From assembly GCA_964446585.1 (NCBI GenBank), contig CAYUPI010000013.1:62001-126000 (forward strand): 64,000 nt of DNA, read 5' to 3'. A model generated the notes under the pieces. That model was not told where the DNA came from, did not search any database, and saw only the letters and a list, made by a program, of their open reading frames with translations. Of the stretch, positions 40,748-48,234 are shown one piece after another; within the stretch, counting starts at the first letter, position 1; every line of letters starts with the position of its first letter. Source of the DNA: CAYUPI01 sp964446585. GTDB taxonomy: Bacteria; Verrucomicrobiota; Verrucomicrobiia; Limisphaerales; UBA8199. Both the position numbers and the translations under genes were made by a program.

Positions 40748-41089
40748 TTATTGAGAATTGTTAACGAACTGCTCCTTGTCATTCTCATGAAAGCAAAGTG
40801 TCGCTGAGCGGTCAAATGTGTCGGTCTTCCTCGTTCGGATGTTCACAGCCGTCGGTTCCATCTGCGAGCGGATGAATTGGCGCACCGATTCCAAGTCAAA
40901 GAGGCGGATGCCGGATTTTTTTCCTTTAACCCGAAGAAGGACACCATGAATTTTCCCTTCTGCGAGGAGATTGTAAGCCGTCCCGCGTTTCAAGCCGAAC
41001 AGTAGCCGCAGGTCTTCGCAACGACCAAACTCAGGTGCGACAGCAGAGGTCCTCTCCGCTCGAATGGCTTCTGTGGTGAGTTTGTTCAT
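40748..41089 (-). CDS. Excisionase/AlpA-like helix-turn-helix protein
   Basis: About 113 residues from the ATG at 41089 (an ATG four codons upstream is also possible). GRCEDLRLLFGLKRGTAYNL, LAEGKIHGVLLRVKGKKSGI and RLFDLESVRQFIRSQ form a MerR-like HTH_17 domain as in excisionases and AlpA regulators. It could be the directionality factor of the integrase or a regulator of the primase gene, which begins 15 nt downstream. Confidence 0.65.
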   Translation of the reverse strand: MNKLTTEAIRAERTSAVAPEFGRCEDLRLLFGLKRGTAYNLLAEGKIHGVLLRVKGKKSGIRLFDLESVRQFIRSQMEPTAVNIRTRKTDTFDRSATLCFHENDKEQFVNNSQ

Positions 41090-41133
41090 CGCGCGTTGCA
41101 TTGATGCATTGGCTTTGGAGGCGTGAGTTTAGG

Positions 41134-41580
41134 CTAGGCAGCGAGCCGGATAGGTTTCAGCCAACAGGCGAGAGTGTCTAGGACACGCGCAAGGTCACTC
41201 GGCAATGCGTGGCCGACAACTTCGCAGACTACCGACACGGGGATTGTAATCATCTCCGAGCAACGTGCGGTACTCTGTTCGTGGACCGGCCATAGAGACG
41301 TGGGCAGGAGCGGGACATCAAACTCATCGCGGGGGGCATGGCTGGTGATGGGGACAACCACCAACTTCTCACCCTGACGGGCCAAGACGAGAACGGGGCG
41401 AACCTTTGAGCCAGGTCTGTGGATAAATGGAATGGGAGCGCGGCCAATATCGCCTCGTACTATGTTCTGGATGGCGAGCAGCTGCGCATACTCCGTTTCA
41501 AGGTCAATTACGGGTGCCTGGGCAGTGGAGTTGACTTTTTCAGAATAATTAGCTAGGCTTATATAGTTCGTTGTTTGCAT
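41134..41580 (-). CDS. PemK/MazF-like toxin-family protein
   Basis: 148 residues from the ATG at 41580 (MQTTNYISLANYSEKVNSTA). Its C-terminal 110 residues follow the PemK/MazF pattern: VRGDIGRAPIPFIHRPGSKV, RPVLVLARQGEKLVVVPITS, then MITIPVSVVCEVVGHALPSD. MazF-like toxins cleave mRNA. The N-terminal 40 residues could be a fused antitoxin-like or targeting segment; no separate antitoxin gene is adjacent. It diverges from the HTH protein at 41763, with a strong palindrome between them. Confidence 0.7.
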   Translation of the reverse strand: MQTTNYISLANYSEKVNSTAQAPVIDLETEYAQLLAIQNIVRGDIGRAPIPFIHRPGSKVRPVLVLARQGEKLVVVPITSHAPRDEFDVPLLPTSLWPVHEQSTARCSEMITIPVSVVCEVVGHALPSDLARVLDTLACWLKPIRLAA

Positions 41581-41727
41581 ATGCTTTCCTTTTAACTGGT
41601 TGTTTATGCAGGCGGCGGACAAATTCGCAGTCACTCGTACTAGGAGTGGCTGCTTTTCTTTTCGCCGTTGTATTTTTCACTCCACAAGTTTTCGCACGCG
41701 AAGAGGGAACGCTTCAATCGAGGGCTT

Positions 41728-41757
41728 GTCAGATTTGTCAAATCTGACATTTTTTTG
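41728..41757. promoter_or_regulatory. 23-bp perfect palindrome followed by T7, upstream of the HTH protein
   Basis: TGTCAGATTTG-T-CAAATCTGACA (41728-41750) is an 11-bp perfect inverted repeat followed by seven T (41751-41757). It ends 6 nt before the GTG at 41763. It reads either as an autoregulatory operator of the HTH protein or as a terminator for transcripts arriving from the left. No gene ends to the left on the plus strand, which favours the operator. Confidence 0.55.
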
Positions 41758-41762
41758 GCCTT

Positions 41763-43265
41763 GTGCAGCCGATCGAACCACCAAAGCGTAAGTTTCGGCC
41801 CGGTGCGGACGTTTGGCTTAAGGAGTTTGCAGACAAGCGAAGCAAGCGGCAGGTCAAGTGGTCTGCAATCGCCGCAGAGCTTAATTGCGCGTATCAGCAA
41901 CTGCGTTTTGTGCTGAATGGTCAGCAACGCATTTCTCTGAAGATGTGGAGAAATTTGATGGATAAGCTGGGCATTTCAGAGGAAGCACTGTTGCAGTGGA
42001 CGGTCGAGGATGCTGTAAACAGCGAAGCACAAAGCCCTGCTGTTGAGAGATTCCCGGCCGCCGAGGAGCGTCCGCTGGAATCGGATGCGCGCCGTGGCAT
42101 AACGACGAGCGAAGCGATCGAAGCCTGGAGGGAAGGGCACTTCGCAAAGCAATGCGCCTCGCTCAACAAATATTATGAACATGTCCACGACCGCTTGTTT
42201 TCGTACCCGGGGAAACAAGGGCCTATCCGCGTCCCGTTGTTCGTACGGAAAGAGTGGTTGAACCTGGACCGCCGGTCACTGGTGTTGGCGCCGTTGCGCA
42301 TGGGAGAGCCATATACTGCTACGCGTGAAGAACGGGAATTCCTTGAACTCTACCATGAGATTCGGCGCGCACTGGACCAGCCCAAACTGGGCGAAGGAGG
42401 AAGGTTATATCAGCTGCGGAGGATTGAAACCGACAAGAAGCACCTCACGCTGACATTTGCTGCGGGGAAATTCCTCGAGACCATCATGTGCCAGTGGCAT
42501 CTTGAACACGAGTTGAATCTCGCCCTAAGGAAATCGGGCAAGAATCCGAATCTCCCGGTTCGAGATAAGCTTCTCAGAACGGAAACGGACATTGAGACGT
42601 TCTGTGAGAAAAAAGCGATCATGGTCGGCGTCAGCAATCTGCTGCTTTTGAAGTGCGGCCCACGTCAATATAAGCCGTATATCCACATGCGGAGTGTCGA
42701 TAGTCTGGTGGGCGGAACCGAGGGCCTGTATGATACTATTGGCACGTGCGCGTTTAGATGGCGAAGGTTGCCTGAATTGGACTTCGACGTTAAGGAACGT
42801 GTGATGACGTCGATAGGAAAAGAACTCTTTGGGCAAGACTACCTGGCGGAACCGCTCCGTGGCGAAGCGGGGTCGGAACCCAAGGAAAAATGGAGAACCG
42901 TTCTGGAAGAAATGGAAAAGAGCGGAGACGCATCATTCGACGTTACCGGGTTTTTTATCGATTTAATCCGATGGGCTCCCCAGATCACCGCCGTTTTTGT
43001 CGTGCGGGATATATCGTATTTTCAAAAATTTCATCATCAGTTCGGGGTTAGCAGAGTTCATCGGGAGTTTGAGCAAACGGAGCATGCGTTGCGCATCGCC
43101 CCGCACGAAATTAAGGATGTGGACGAATGGATGGTCAACTCGATGCTGCGAGATCCGCAATTTGCGGCCGCAGGCGTTGGTTTCGATCCCCTACGCTGGA
43201 CACCGGACGGAGGCTTCGCATTTTATCAAGGGATGCGGCGCGCAGTTGCGAAGAAATTCTTCTGA
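41763..43265 (+). CDS. Large hypothetical protein with N-terminal helix-turn-helix
   Basis: 500 residues from a GTG at 41763 with no Shine-Dalgarno sequence. Residues 10-80 look like an XRE/phage-type HTH (RQVKWSAIAAELNCAYQQLR, FVLNGQQRISLKMWRNLMDK, LGISEEALLQW). The rest, about 150-500, is a large alpha/beta region I do not recognise (RRSLVLAPLRMGEPYTATRE, HLTLTFAAGKFLETIMCQWH, YIHMRSVDSLVGGTEGLYDT, ITAVFVVRDISYFQKFHHQF). It may be a sensor-regulator or part of a defence function. It is monocistronic, diverges from the PemK-like gene, and is followed after 45 bp by the phased repeat array. Confidence 0.6.
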   Translation: MQPIEPPKRKFRPGADVWLKEFADKRSKRQVKWSAIAAELNCAYQQLRFVLNGQQRISLKMWRNLMDKLGISEEALLQWTVEDAVNSEAQSPAVERFPAAEERPLESDARRGITTSEAIEAWREGHFAKQCASLNKYYEHVHDRLFSYPGKQGPIRVPLFVRKEWLNLDRRSLVLAPLRMGEPYTATREEREFLELYHEIRRALDQPKLGEGGRLYQLRRIETDKKHLTLTFAAGKFLETIMCQWHLEHELNLALRKSGKNPNLPVRDKLLRTETDIETFCEKKAIMVGVSNLLLLKCGPRQYKPYIHMRSVDSLVGGTEGLYDTIGTCAFRWRRLPELDFDVKERVMTSIGKELFGQDYLAEPLRGEAGSEPKEKWRTVLEEMEKSGDASFDVTGFFIDLIRWAPQITAVFVVRDISYFQKFHHQFGVSRVHREFEQTEHALRIAPHEIKDVDEWMVNSMLRDPQFAAAGVGFDPLRWTPDGGFAFYQGMRRAVAKKFF

Positions 43266-43310
43266 ATGTTTGACCTCACATATGAGGACTCGTGGTTTTC
43301 GGCCTATTTG

Positions 43311-43435
43311 TTCCGAACGTTTCCGATTGATTCCGAAACCTTCCGCACCATACGGAAATGTTCGGCACGATTCCGCAGCTTTCCGAATCATGCCGAACGC
43401 TTCGGAGGCGTTCGGAAGTGCGGAAAGGTTCGGAA
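43311..43435. repeat. Helically phased array of 13 TTCSGAA-like units at 10-bp spacing
   Basis: Units begin at 43311, 43321, 43331, 43341, 43351, 43361, 43371, 43381, 43391, 43401, 43411, 43419 and 43429: TTCCGAA, TTCCGAT, TTCCGAA, TTCCGCA, TACGGAA, TTCGGCA, TTCCGCA, TTCCGAA, TGCCGAA, TTCGGAG, TTCGGAA, TGCGGAA, TTCGGAA. Eleven of the units are exactly 10 bp apart, so bound proteins would lie on one face of the helix. Iteron, parS-like centromere and multi-site operator are all possible. Confidence 0.88.
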
Positions 43436-43528
43436 GAATCCTAAAGTTTTTATAAAGGCGGCTGTCCACAGGTGCTGGAAAAGCGATGTGGTACAATCAG
43501 AGACGAAGCGAATTCGTCCTCCATCGCG

Positions 43529-44206
43529 ATGGAAATCCCTGCAAACAATTCAACCCCACAAAGGAATCCCGATTCGGAAGCGTTCGGAAACAGCCCGAAG
43601 GCTTCGGAAACCTTCCGCAAGTTTGAGGCGCCACGTGAGCGGAAAGCGACTCACACCGTTTCCGTGCGTGATGCCGCGAAGATGTTTGAGGCGGCCGGCG
43701 TCGCCAGAACCGAGCGCAGCATTATTAACTGGTGCTGGCCGAACCGGCAGGGCCTGGCCCGGCTTGATTGCTATTTCGATCCGAACGACCGGAAATACTA
43801 CATCACCCAGGAAAGCATTGAGCTCGCCATCAAGGAGGAGTTATCCAAAGGGGAGCAGAAAAGCAGCGGCGCCGTTCGGAAAGGCGAAGCAACCGTTCCG
43901 AACGATTCGGAATCGCCCCCGGCCTCTTCCGAAGACCGGGACGCCTTGACGAAGCAAGTGACCGAGCTGCAAAAAGAGGTCCTGGATTTAAAGATCACGA
44001 ATCGTGGCAAGGACTTCCTTATCGACCAGCTCCGTGAGGAGCGATCGGCCTTCGGGCAGGAACGTGAGAAATACGTCAATCAGTTGATTGCGGCCAACCG
44101 TGAGGTTGGTGAACTCACAACGAGGTTGATGCAGATCGAGGGTCCGAGAGGCGGCACCTCCACAGATTCTGAACCCGTGTCCGATCACACTCCACCGGTG
44201 GGCTAA
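43529..44206 (+). CDS. MerR-like HTH plus coiled-coil DNA-binding protein (KfrA-like layout)
   Basis: 225 residues from the ATG at 43529 (MEIPANNSTPQRN). Residues 40-115 form a MerR-like HTH domain: THTVSVRDAAKMFEAAGVAR, TERSIINWCWPNRQGLARLD and YFDPNDRKYYITQESIELAI. A long coiled coil follows (DRDALTKQVTELQKEVLDLK, QEREKYVNQLIAANREVGEL) and a disordered acidic tail. A small DNA-binding head on a long coiled coil is the layout of plasmid KfrA, which binds direct repeats in its own promoter and aids partition. The phased array lies directly upstream, and further in-phase units lie inside this gene. Confidence 0.72.
   Translation: MEIPANNSTPQRNPDSEAFGNSPKASETFRKFEAPRERKATHTVSVRDAAKMFEAAGVARTERSIINWCWPNRQGLARLDCYFDPNDRKYYITQESIELAIKEELSKGEQKSSGAVRKGEATVPNDSESPPASSEDRDALTKQVTELQKEVLDLKITNRGKDFLIDQLREERSAFGQEREKYVNQLIAANREVGELTTRLMQIEGPRGGTSTDSEPVSDHTPPVG
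43573..43619. repeat. Five more 10-bp-spaced TTCSGAA units inside the coding region
   Basis: Units start at 43573, 43583, 43593, 43603 and 43613 (TTCGGAA, TTCGGAA, GCCCGAA, TTCGGAA, TTCCGCA). They encode SEAFGNSPKASETFRKF, a poorly conserved part of the protein before the HTH domain, so DNA function may have shaped the coding sequence. Confidence 0.8.
43875..43933. repeat. Third group of TTCSGAA units with 10- and 21-bp spacing
   Basis: TTCGGAA at 43875, TTCCGAA at 43896, TTCGGAA at 43906 and TTCCGAA at 43927. Spacings of 21, 10 and 21 bp keep the units on one helical face. Within the linker between HTH and coiled coil. Confidence 0.7.
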
Positions 44207-44374
44207 CCGTGGAGTCTCAAAAAAACGCAACGGTTAACCGGTGCCGTGAGGCAAACCGGTAGCGCCAGAGACTCTGTCGCCGGCGCGCCCACACCCACTC
44301 GGGAACCCGTATTTCCCGAACCCGTTCACCTGCGGTGACGGGTTCTCCAGCCATGAGGCTGGAGGTGTTTCTGT

Positions 44375-44586
44375 GTGCGCGTGTTGTCGGGGCAAATAGC
44401 ATCGGAGCACCGCTCTTCTGCCAACCCATCCGTTGAACCCCCGGTGCGGAGATATCCTTGGGCGGCCCCGACTCCACCCCTTTTGGTCGAGAACGACGTG
44501 AGTCGCAGCGCAGACCCGTGAGCCGTGAGGAAAAGGGGTGGAGTCGGGGGCGCCCTCTTGCGTCCGGCCCCCGACAACACGCGCAC
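44375..44586. repeat. 212-bp nested inverted-repeat element
   Basis: Outer arms 44375-44392 and 44569-44586 are perfect 18-bp inverted copies (GTGCGCGTGTTGTCGGGG on the left). Inner arms 44460-44484 and 44531-44555 match in 24 of 25 positions (core CCCCGACTCCACCCCTTTT). Smaller hairpins flank it: CTCCAGCC-ATGA-GGCTGGAG at 44345-44364 and CCGTGC-GTTA-GCACGG at 44600-44615. The gap from 44207 to 44912 has no intact gene. It may be a MITE, a structured RNA or an oriT-like region. Confidence 0.65.
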
Positions 44587-44662
44587 AACCCGTTGATTTC
44601 CGTGCGTTAGCACGGCAGCGATAGCTGACCCCCCCCTTCCCCTACGTAGGGAAGGGGGTCGG

Positions 44663-44755
44663 GAATACCTGTATGGACTGGATCGCGCGAAGGGGCTCGA
44701 CCTCATCCTCCACACGCCAGGCGGCGGAACCGCTGCGACCACGGCGTGGCACTGA
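44663..44755 (+). pseudogene. Remnant of a ClpP-class serine protease (SDH family) gene
   Basis: One frame reads EYLYGLDRAKGLDLILHTPG, GGTAATTAWH then stop. LYGLDRxKGLDLILHTPGG is characteristic of the serine-dehydrogenase-type ClpP-fold proteases, which continue for another 200 residues. Only about 30 codons survive, right after a near-palindrome (CCTTCCCCTACGTAGGGAAGG). An intact protease with the related motif IDIIVETPGG is encoded 400 bp away on the other strand. Confidence 0.6.
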
Positions 44756-44912
44756 TTTCCTCGATTAAGGTACGGGTGTGACGGTCTTGTGGCTGTAGCG
44801 TGCTGGAGCTTCAGAGGAAGGTCAACAAAAACTGCTGAAAAAAATCGCGGCGCGGTTCTGGGCGCTTTGCCCGGAAACCGAATGGCGGCGGGCGCGTTGG
44901 CGAGCCTGAGAG

Positions 44913-45110
44913 CTAGGCTCTAGTGAATGTGCCAATACCGGTCTGCTCTGATGCTGCCTCGGCCAACTCTCGGACGGCTTTAATGCGCTCGGCCTCTTCC
45001 ATAATCCGGGCGGCCTCTTCGCGCTCGGCGGCCGTCTGTACGGTGCGGGCGTCTTCAAGCCGCTGGAATAGGATGGTGTATGCGTTGTAGTCGCTCATGC
45101 AGCAAGTCAT
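44913..45110 (-). CDS. Small helical protein coupled to the ClpP-class protease
   Basis: 65 residues. The ATG at 45110 overlaps the protease stop (ATGA). An ATG four codons later (MSDYNAYTILFQRLEDARTV) may be used instead. The body is one long amphipathic helix rich in Glu/Ala/Arg (AAEREEAARIMEEAERIKAV, RELAEAASEQTGIG). Translational coupling suggests it works with the protease, perhaps as adaptor or inhibitor. No family recognised. Confidence 0.6.
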   Translation of the reverse strand: MTCCMSDYNAYTILFQRLEDARTVQTAAEREEAARIMEEAERIKAVRELAEAASEQTGIGTFTRA

Positions 45111-46342
45111 TTGACTACTTTCTTGCCTGATTGAGCCTCGATTTGCAACCTAATTGAAGATAAATTGTTTTCCAGCCCGCATTTAGGGCACTTAAATATA
45201 TCATTCTCCGTCGGATATGCAACGCTGCCCGGCTGGAGGGGGGCCGATTCCCCAAGGTTGACCTGGATCATAAAGCGCTGTTTACAGCTTGGGCACTGAA
45301 ACCCGATGGCGGCGATCTCCGGCCCCGGAGGGGCTGGACCGACGGGCAAAGGGAACGGAATTCCTTGGGGAATGGGGATAAGCTGGCCCGGTTGCATCGG
45401 GTTCGGCGCGGGCGGGGTCACGAATCTGTAGATCTGAGACGTAGCAGTTTCGATGATTTTGAACATGTTGGTGCTGTCGAACGTCATCCGCAGGAGTGTG
45501 TAATACCGCGAGATGGCGTCGTTCAGGTCTGGATTCTCTGCGTAATTGACTACCTTCAAGCCAATTGGCGGCTTTGCCAGGTCAGCGAGCTTGATGGACC
45601 TTCCGTGGGTCAGCCACTTCGAGTGATTGCAGAGCTCCTGGGCAATCTGATCCGCGCGCTGGACTTTTTCGGCGTCCGTCACTGGCCTTTTATCGGAGTG
45701 GTTGGTCCAATACTTGAATTTGTACGCCGCCAGCCAGTCTCTCACCAGGCGGTGCGAGAAGCTGCGGGCATTCAAACAGTTTTGAATCTCGCCGGGCGAG
45801 ATGTTCTGAAGGATTGGGATGTAGGCGGGGTTCAGATGGCTGCCGGGTTTCTGGACATCGGATTTGATTTTTTCAAGCCCCTCGATGAAAGCGTCTGCCG
45901 AGAAGCGCTTCCCGGCGAAGTTAATCTGAGGGTCGATCGGGCCGAGTGATGAGGATGGCCCCATAAGGATTTCGTCGCCGGCCATGACGAGAATTGTTCC
46001 TGCGCTCTTGGCCCAGCCTGGCACGATCATTCCGACGCGGTCGTATGTGCTGCGCACGAAACGGACTATATCCTCGACCACTTCGGCGAGACCCCCCGGG
46101 GTCTCCACTATGATGTCAATTTCCTTGCCGGAGATGGCGGAGAGCTGGTCCTGAATGGGCATGAGGTCGCTGTAGTCCAGCATGAGCGGGACGTCCTTGC
46201 CGTTTTTATTGAAGTCGGCTGCGTAAACCAGCACGCCTCTGCCGCCGCGGTGCCGTGATATTTTTGCGAGTTGGGCCTTCCGTTCGGCGCTGAGTGCCTG
46301 GAAGTCCCACTTTTTCCCAAGGTAGTCAGAGTAGACGCCCAT
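45107..46342 (-). CDS. ClpP-class serine protease (SDH family) with C-terminal zinc ribbon
   Basis: 411 residues from the ATG at 46342 (MGVYSDYLGKKWDFQALSAE); the open frame upstream overlaps another small gene and is not protein-like. The crotonase/ClpP fold has GVLVYAADFN, IDIIVETPGGLAEVVEDIVR (74-93) and VPGWAKSAGTILVMAGDEIL with nucleophile candidate Ser113, then MGPSSSLGPIDPQI. This resembles the serine dehydrogenase proteinase (SppA-like) family. The C-terminus has two CxxC pairs (GFQCPSCKQRF and IFKCPKCGLENN), a zinc ribbon that could bind nucleic acid or a partner. Most SDH-type proteins are membrane-associated; no membrane helix is seen here. Coupled to a small helical protein downstream. 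Confidence 0.85.
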   Translation of the reverse strand: MGVYSDYLGKKWDFQALSAERKAQLAKISRHRGGRGVLVYAADFNKNGKDVPLMLDYSDLMPIQDQLSAISGKEIDIIVETPGGLAEVVEDIVRFVRSTYDRVGMIVPGWAKSAGTILVMAGDEILMGPSSSLGPIDPQINFAGKRFSADAFIEGLEKIKSDVQKPGSHLNPAYIPILQNISPGEIQNCLNARSFSHRLVRDWLAAYKFKYWTNHSDKRPVTDAEKVQRADQIAQELCNHSKWLTHGRSIKLADLAKPPIGLKVVNYAENPDLNDAISRYYTLLRMTFDSTNMFKIIETATSQIYRFVTPPAPNPMQPGQLIPIPQGIPFPLPVGPAPPGPEIAAIGFQCPSCKQRFMIQVNLGESAPLQPGSVAYPTENDIFKCPKCGLENNLSSIRLQIEAQSGKKVVK

Positions 46343-46404
46343 AATGGTGGCTGATGGTGACAGGTTAACTCTTTGGCGGATTGGGGCAACGTGAAACTGC
46401 GGCG

Positions 46405-46581
46405 TCAGACTAGCTGTGCGCCAACGTTTATTGCCACCTCCTTGAGCATTTCGGTGATGGCCGCAAGTAGCTGCTCCTGCTCGGGCGCGCCGAACGTGGG
46501 CGCGGCCTCCGCCTCCCTTGACTGTTTGCAGATCCAGCCCGGCTTTGAGCACAATTCGTTTGAACCTTTCCGAAAGTCCAT
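46405..46581 (-). CDS. 58-residue hypothetical protein before the protease
   Basis: Read from the minus strand, ATG at 46581, stop at 46405-46407. The second half (REAEAAPTFGAPEQEQLLAA, ITEMLKEVAINVGAQLV) is acidic, helical and protein-like, which makes this frame more credible than the overlapping longer one in front of the protease. No family recognised. It ends 62 nt before the protease start. Confidence 0.42.
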   Translation of the reverse strand: MDFRKGSNELCSKPGWICKQSREAEAAPTFGAPEQEQLLAAITEMLKEVAINVGAQLV

Positions 46582-46678
46582 GCCGTCCGCCCGGTTTCAA
46601 ATCGGCCATGTGGGACATTATGTGCTTCCTGGATTGATTGGTTCCGGCAGGACCGGACGCGCGCCAGCCTGGATACTA

Positions 46679-47971
46679 TTAGGTCTCTCGGCCGTCGAGC
46701 ACGTCCGGCAAAGCATTCAATGCTTTCCGCTTCGTCTCATCATCGATATGGGTGTAGTGCGCTGAAATCGCTGGCGATTCGTGGCCGATGATGTCGCGAG
46801 CAACAGCGTCGCTCACGCCCGCATTCTTGAGCAGGCTGGTTGCGGTATGGCGCAGGGAGTGGAAACTCAATCCCCCGTGCTGCCTCCTTGCGTCCCGTCC
46901 TTTACCTTTGCTTTCATGCGTCCGTTTCTTTGCGAGTCCGGCACTGACTAAAATGTTGTAAAATTGGTTGCTGAGGGTGCCTCCATACTGGCTTCGCTGT
47001 CGAGCGGCGTGAGCGCTCGGGAAAAGGGGTGCAGTGGGATCGTCACTCGTGGGGAGAGTTGCTAAATGCTTGGAGAGTGGTCGCGCCAGCGGAAGTACTT
47101 GCCGGCGACCAGTCTTGCTTGTCGTAACGCGCAGTTCATCGCGTTGCAGATCCAGGTTCGCCCATGTAAGCGTTGCCACGTCACTTAGGCGGAGTCCTGT
47201 GTAGAGCCCCACGAGAATCATTCCCTTCCATTCGTTATTCGCAGTGTTCAAAATCTGCCTCAATTCGTCGAGGGTGAAGGGCTGGCGCTCAAAGCTCCGC
47301 TTGCGCTTCAGAATGGTGACCCGCTCGCCCTCGTTGACATCAACCAAGCCATCGCGCCTTGCCTGACCCAAGGCTGAGCGAAGCACTTTGATGCAAATGT
47401 TCACAGTGCCAGCACTAAGTTTTTTTGCAGTGTGGTCGCGGAATGCGGCAATTTCCTTGCTCGTCAAATGAGAAAGATCTCGGTTGGCGCGATTCCCTAA
47501 GAACTTCAGGAATAATTCGACCACACGGGAATAGCGTTCATGCGTTTTCCCCGTAGCTTCCAGTTCTTTTTGTTTAAGCCACGCTTCAAGGAATTCACGT
47601 ACGGACGCGGTCGGCATCTTGCCCTGGTTTGCCAGCGAATATACGTCCGCGATTGCCTTCCGCGCCCGTTGTTCTGTCAGAAGGCCGGCGCCGCTTTTAC
47701 GTGCGGCGTCTTCAAAAGTTTGCGCGATGCGGTGCGCCAGACGTTTTGCCTCGCGGGCTCCAACAATCATCTCCGACCTAGAAGCGTCGGCTTTTGAGAT
47801 GGTGACTTCAGCTTGAAGTGCCGCAGAAAGTCTCTTTTCGAGGTCGCTAAAATCAGATTTCCTGATACCGACAATTGGCACTCCCGTGCTCCGTTGAGTG
47901 CGGCTGCCATCAGGTAAATTGAAGCAGGCGAAGTAGAATGGAGATCGCTCTTTAACTCGTATTGAAGCCAT
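46679..47971 (-). CDS. Tyrosine recombinase, integrase of the island
   Basis: 430 residues from the ATG at 47971 (MASIRVKERSPFYFACFNLP). An N-terminal arm-type region and a SAM-like core-binding domain (TASVREFLEAWLKQKELEAT, LTSKEIAAFRDHTAKKLSAG) are followed by the catalytic domain. All active-site residues are visible: Arg in VGLYTGLRLSDVATL, Lys in TTSKTGRRQVLPL, HxxR in SFHSLRHTATSLL, His in IIGHESPAI and Tyr in HYTHIDDETK. The stop is followed by the protease operon; the start faces attR 100 bp away. It recombines the 30-bp tRNA-Gly site. Confidence 0.95.
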   Translation of the reverse strand: MASIRVKERSPFYFACFNLPDGSRTQRSTGVPIVGIRKSDFSDLEKRLSAALQAEVTISKADASRSEMIVGAREAKRLAHRIAQTFEDAARKSGAGLLTEQRARKAIADVYSLANQGKMPTASVREFLEAWLKQKELEATGKTHERYSRVVELFLKFLGNRANRDLSHLTSKEIAAFRDHTAKKLSAGTVNICIKVLRSALGQARRDGLVDVNEGERVTILKRKRSFERQPFTLDELRQILNTANNEWKGMILVGLYTGLRLSDVATLTWANLDLQRDELRVTTSKTGRRQVLPLARPLSKHLATLPTSDDPTAPLFPSAHAARQRSQYGGTLSNQFYNILVSAGLAKKRTHESKGKGRDARRQHGGLSFHSLRHTATSLLKNAGVSDAVARDIIGHESPAISAHYTHIDDETKRKALNALPDVLDGRET

Positions 47972-48070
47972 AAGTTGTGGCAACAATAGTGGCAACGTTC
48001 AACGGCGTCAAGAGCGTTCACTAGTATCAATTCCTTGAACAATCTCGCACATTTCTAAGCCGTATTAGTA

Positions 48071-48100
48071 TCGAGGGTTCGAATCCCTTCGCTCGCTCCA
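48071..48100. other. attR: right attachment site of the island
   Basis: An exact copy of the last 30 bases of tRNA-Gly (14458-14487) without the rest of the gene. It marks the right end of the integrated element. Confidence 0.93.
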
Positions 48101-48234
48101 ATCTCCTCCCGCAAGCACTTGTGGCTCACACCCGGCAGTTACCACAAAAATTTACCACATATTGATCCGTGTTATTCGTGTTCCAGGTATTTAAGGGTGT
48201 TGACTGGCACAGAACTGTTCGACGTGAGCAAAAA

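Larger units (their letters stand above)
14458..48100. mobile_element. 33.6-kb integrative element in tRNA-Gly, with plasmid-like replication and transfer genes
   Basis: An identical 30-bp sequence ends the tRNA gene (14458-14487) and recurs at 48071-48100. A tyrosine recombinase gene lies 100 bp inside the right copy. Between them are an RHS operon, plasmid-type regulators, a CHC2/TOPRIM primase, a replication-relaxation protein, two VirD4-like ATPases, toxin-like genes and restriction-type accessory genes, none of which occurs in the flanking core regions. Direct repeat, integrase and tRNA target together are strong evidence. Whether it transfers itself is unknown, because no VirB4-type ATPase or classical relaxase is visible. 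Confidence 0.92.

Noticed and set aside
43191..43949. Open frames on both strands across the TTCSGAA array (101 and 227 residues)
   Set aside because: They exist because the 10-bp repeat lacks stop codons in several frames; the translations are repetitive and the MerR-like frame is better supported.
44217..44742. Minus-strand open frames of 123 and 138 residues over the nested palindrome
   Set aside because: They read inverted repeats and hairpins; the composition is Arg/Pro/Ser-rich without any domain.
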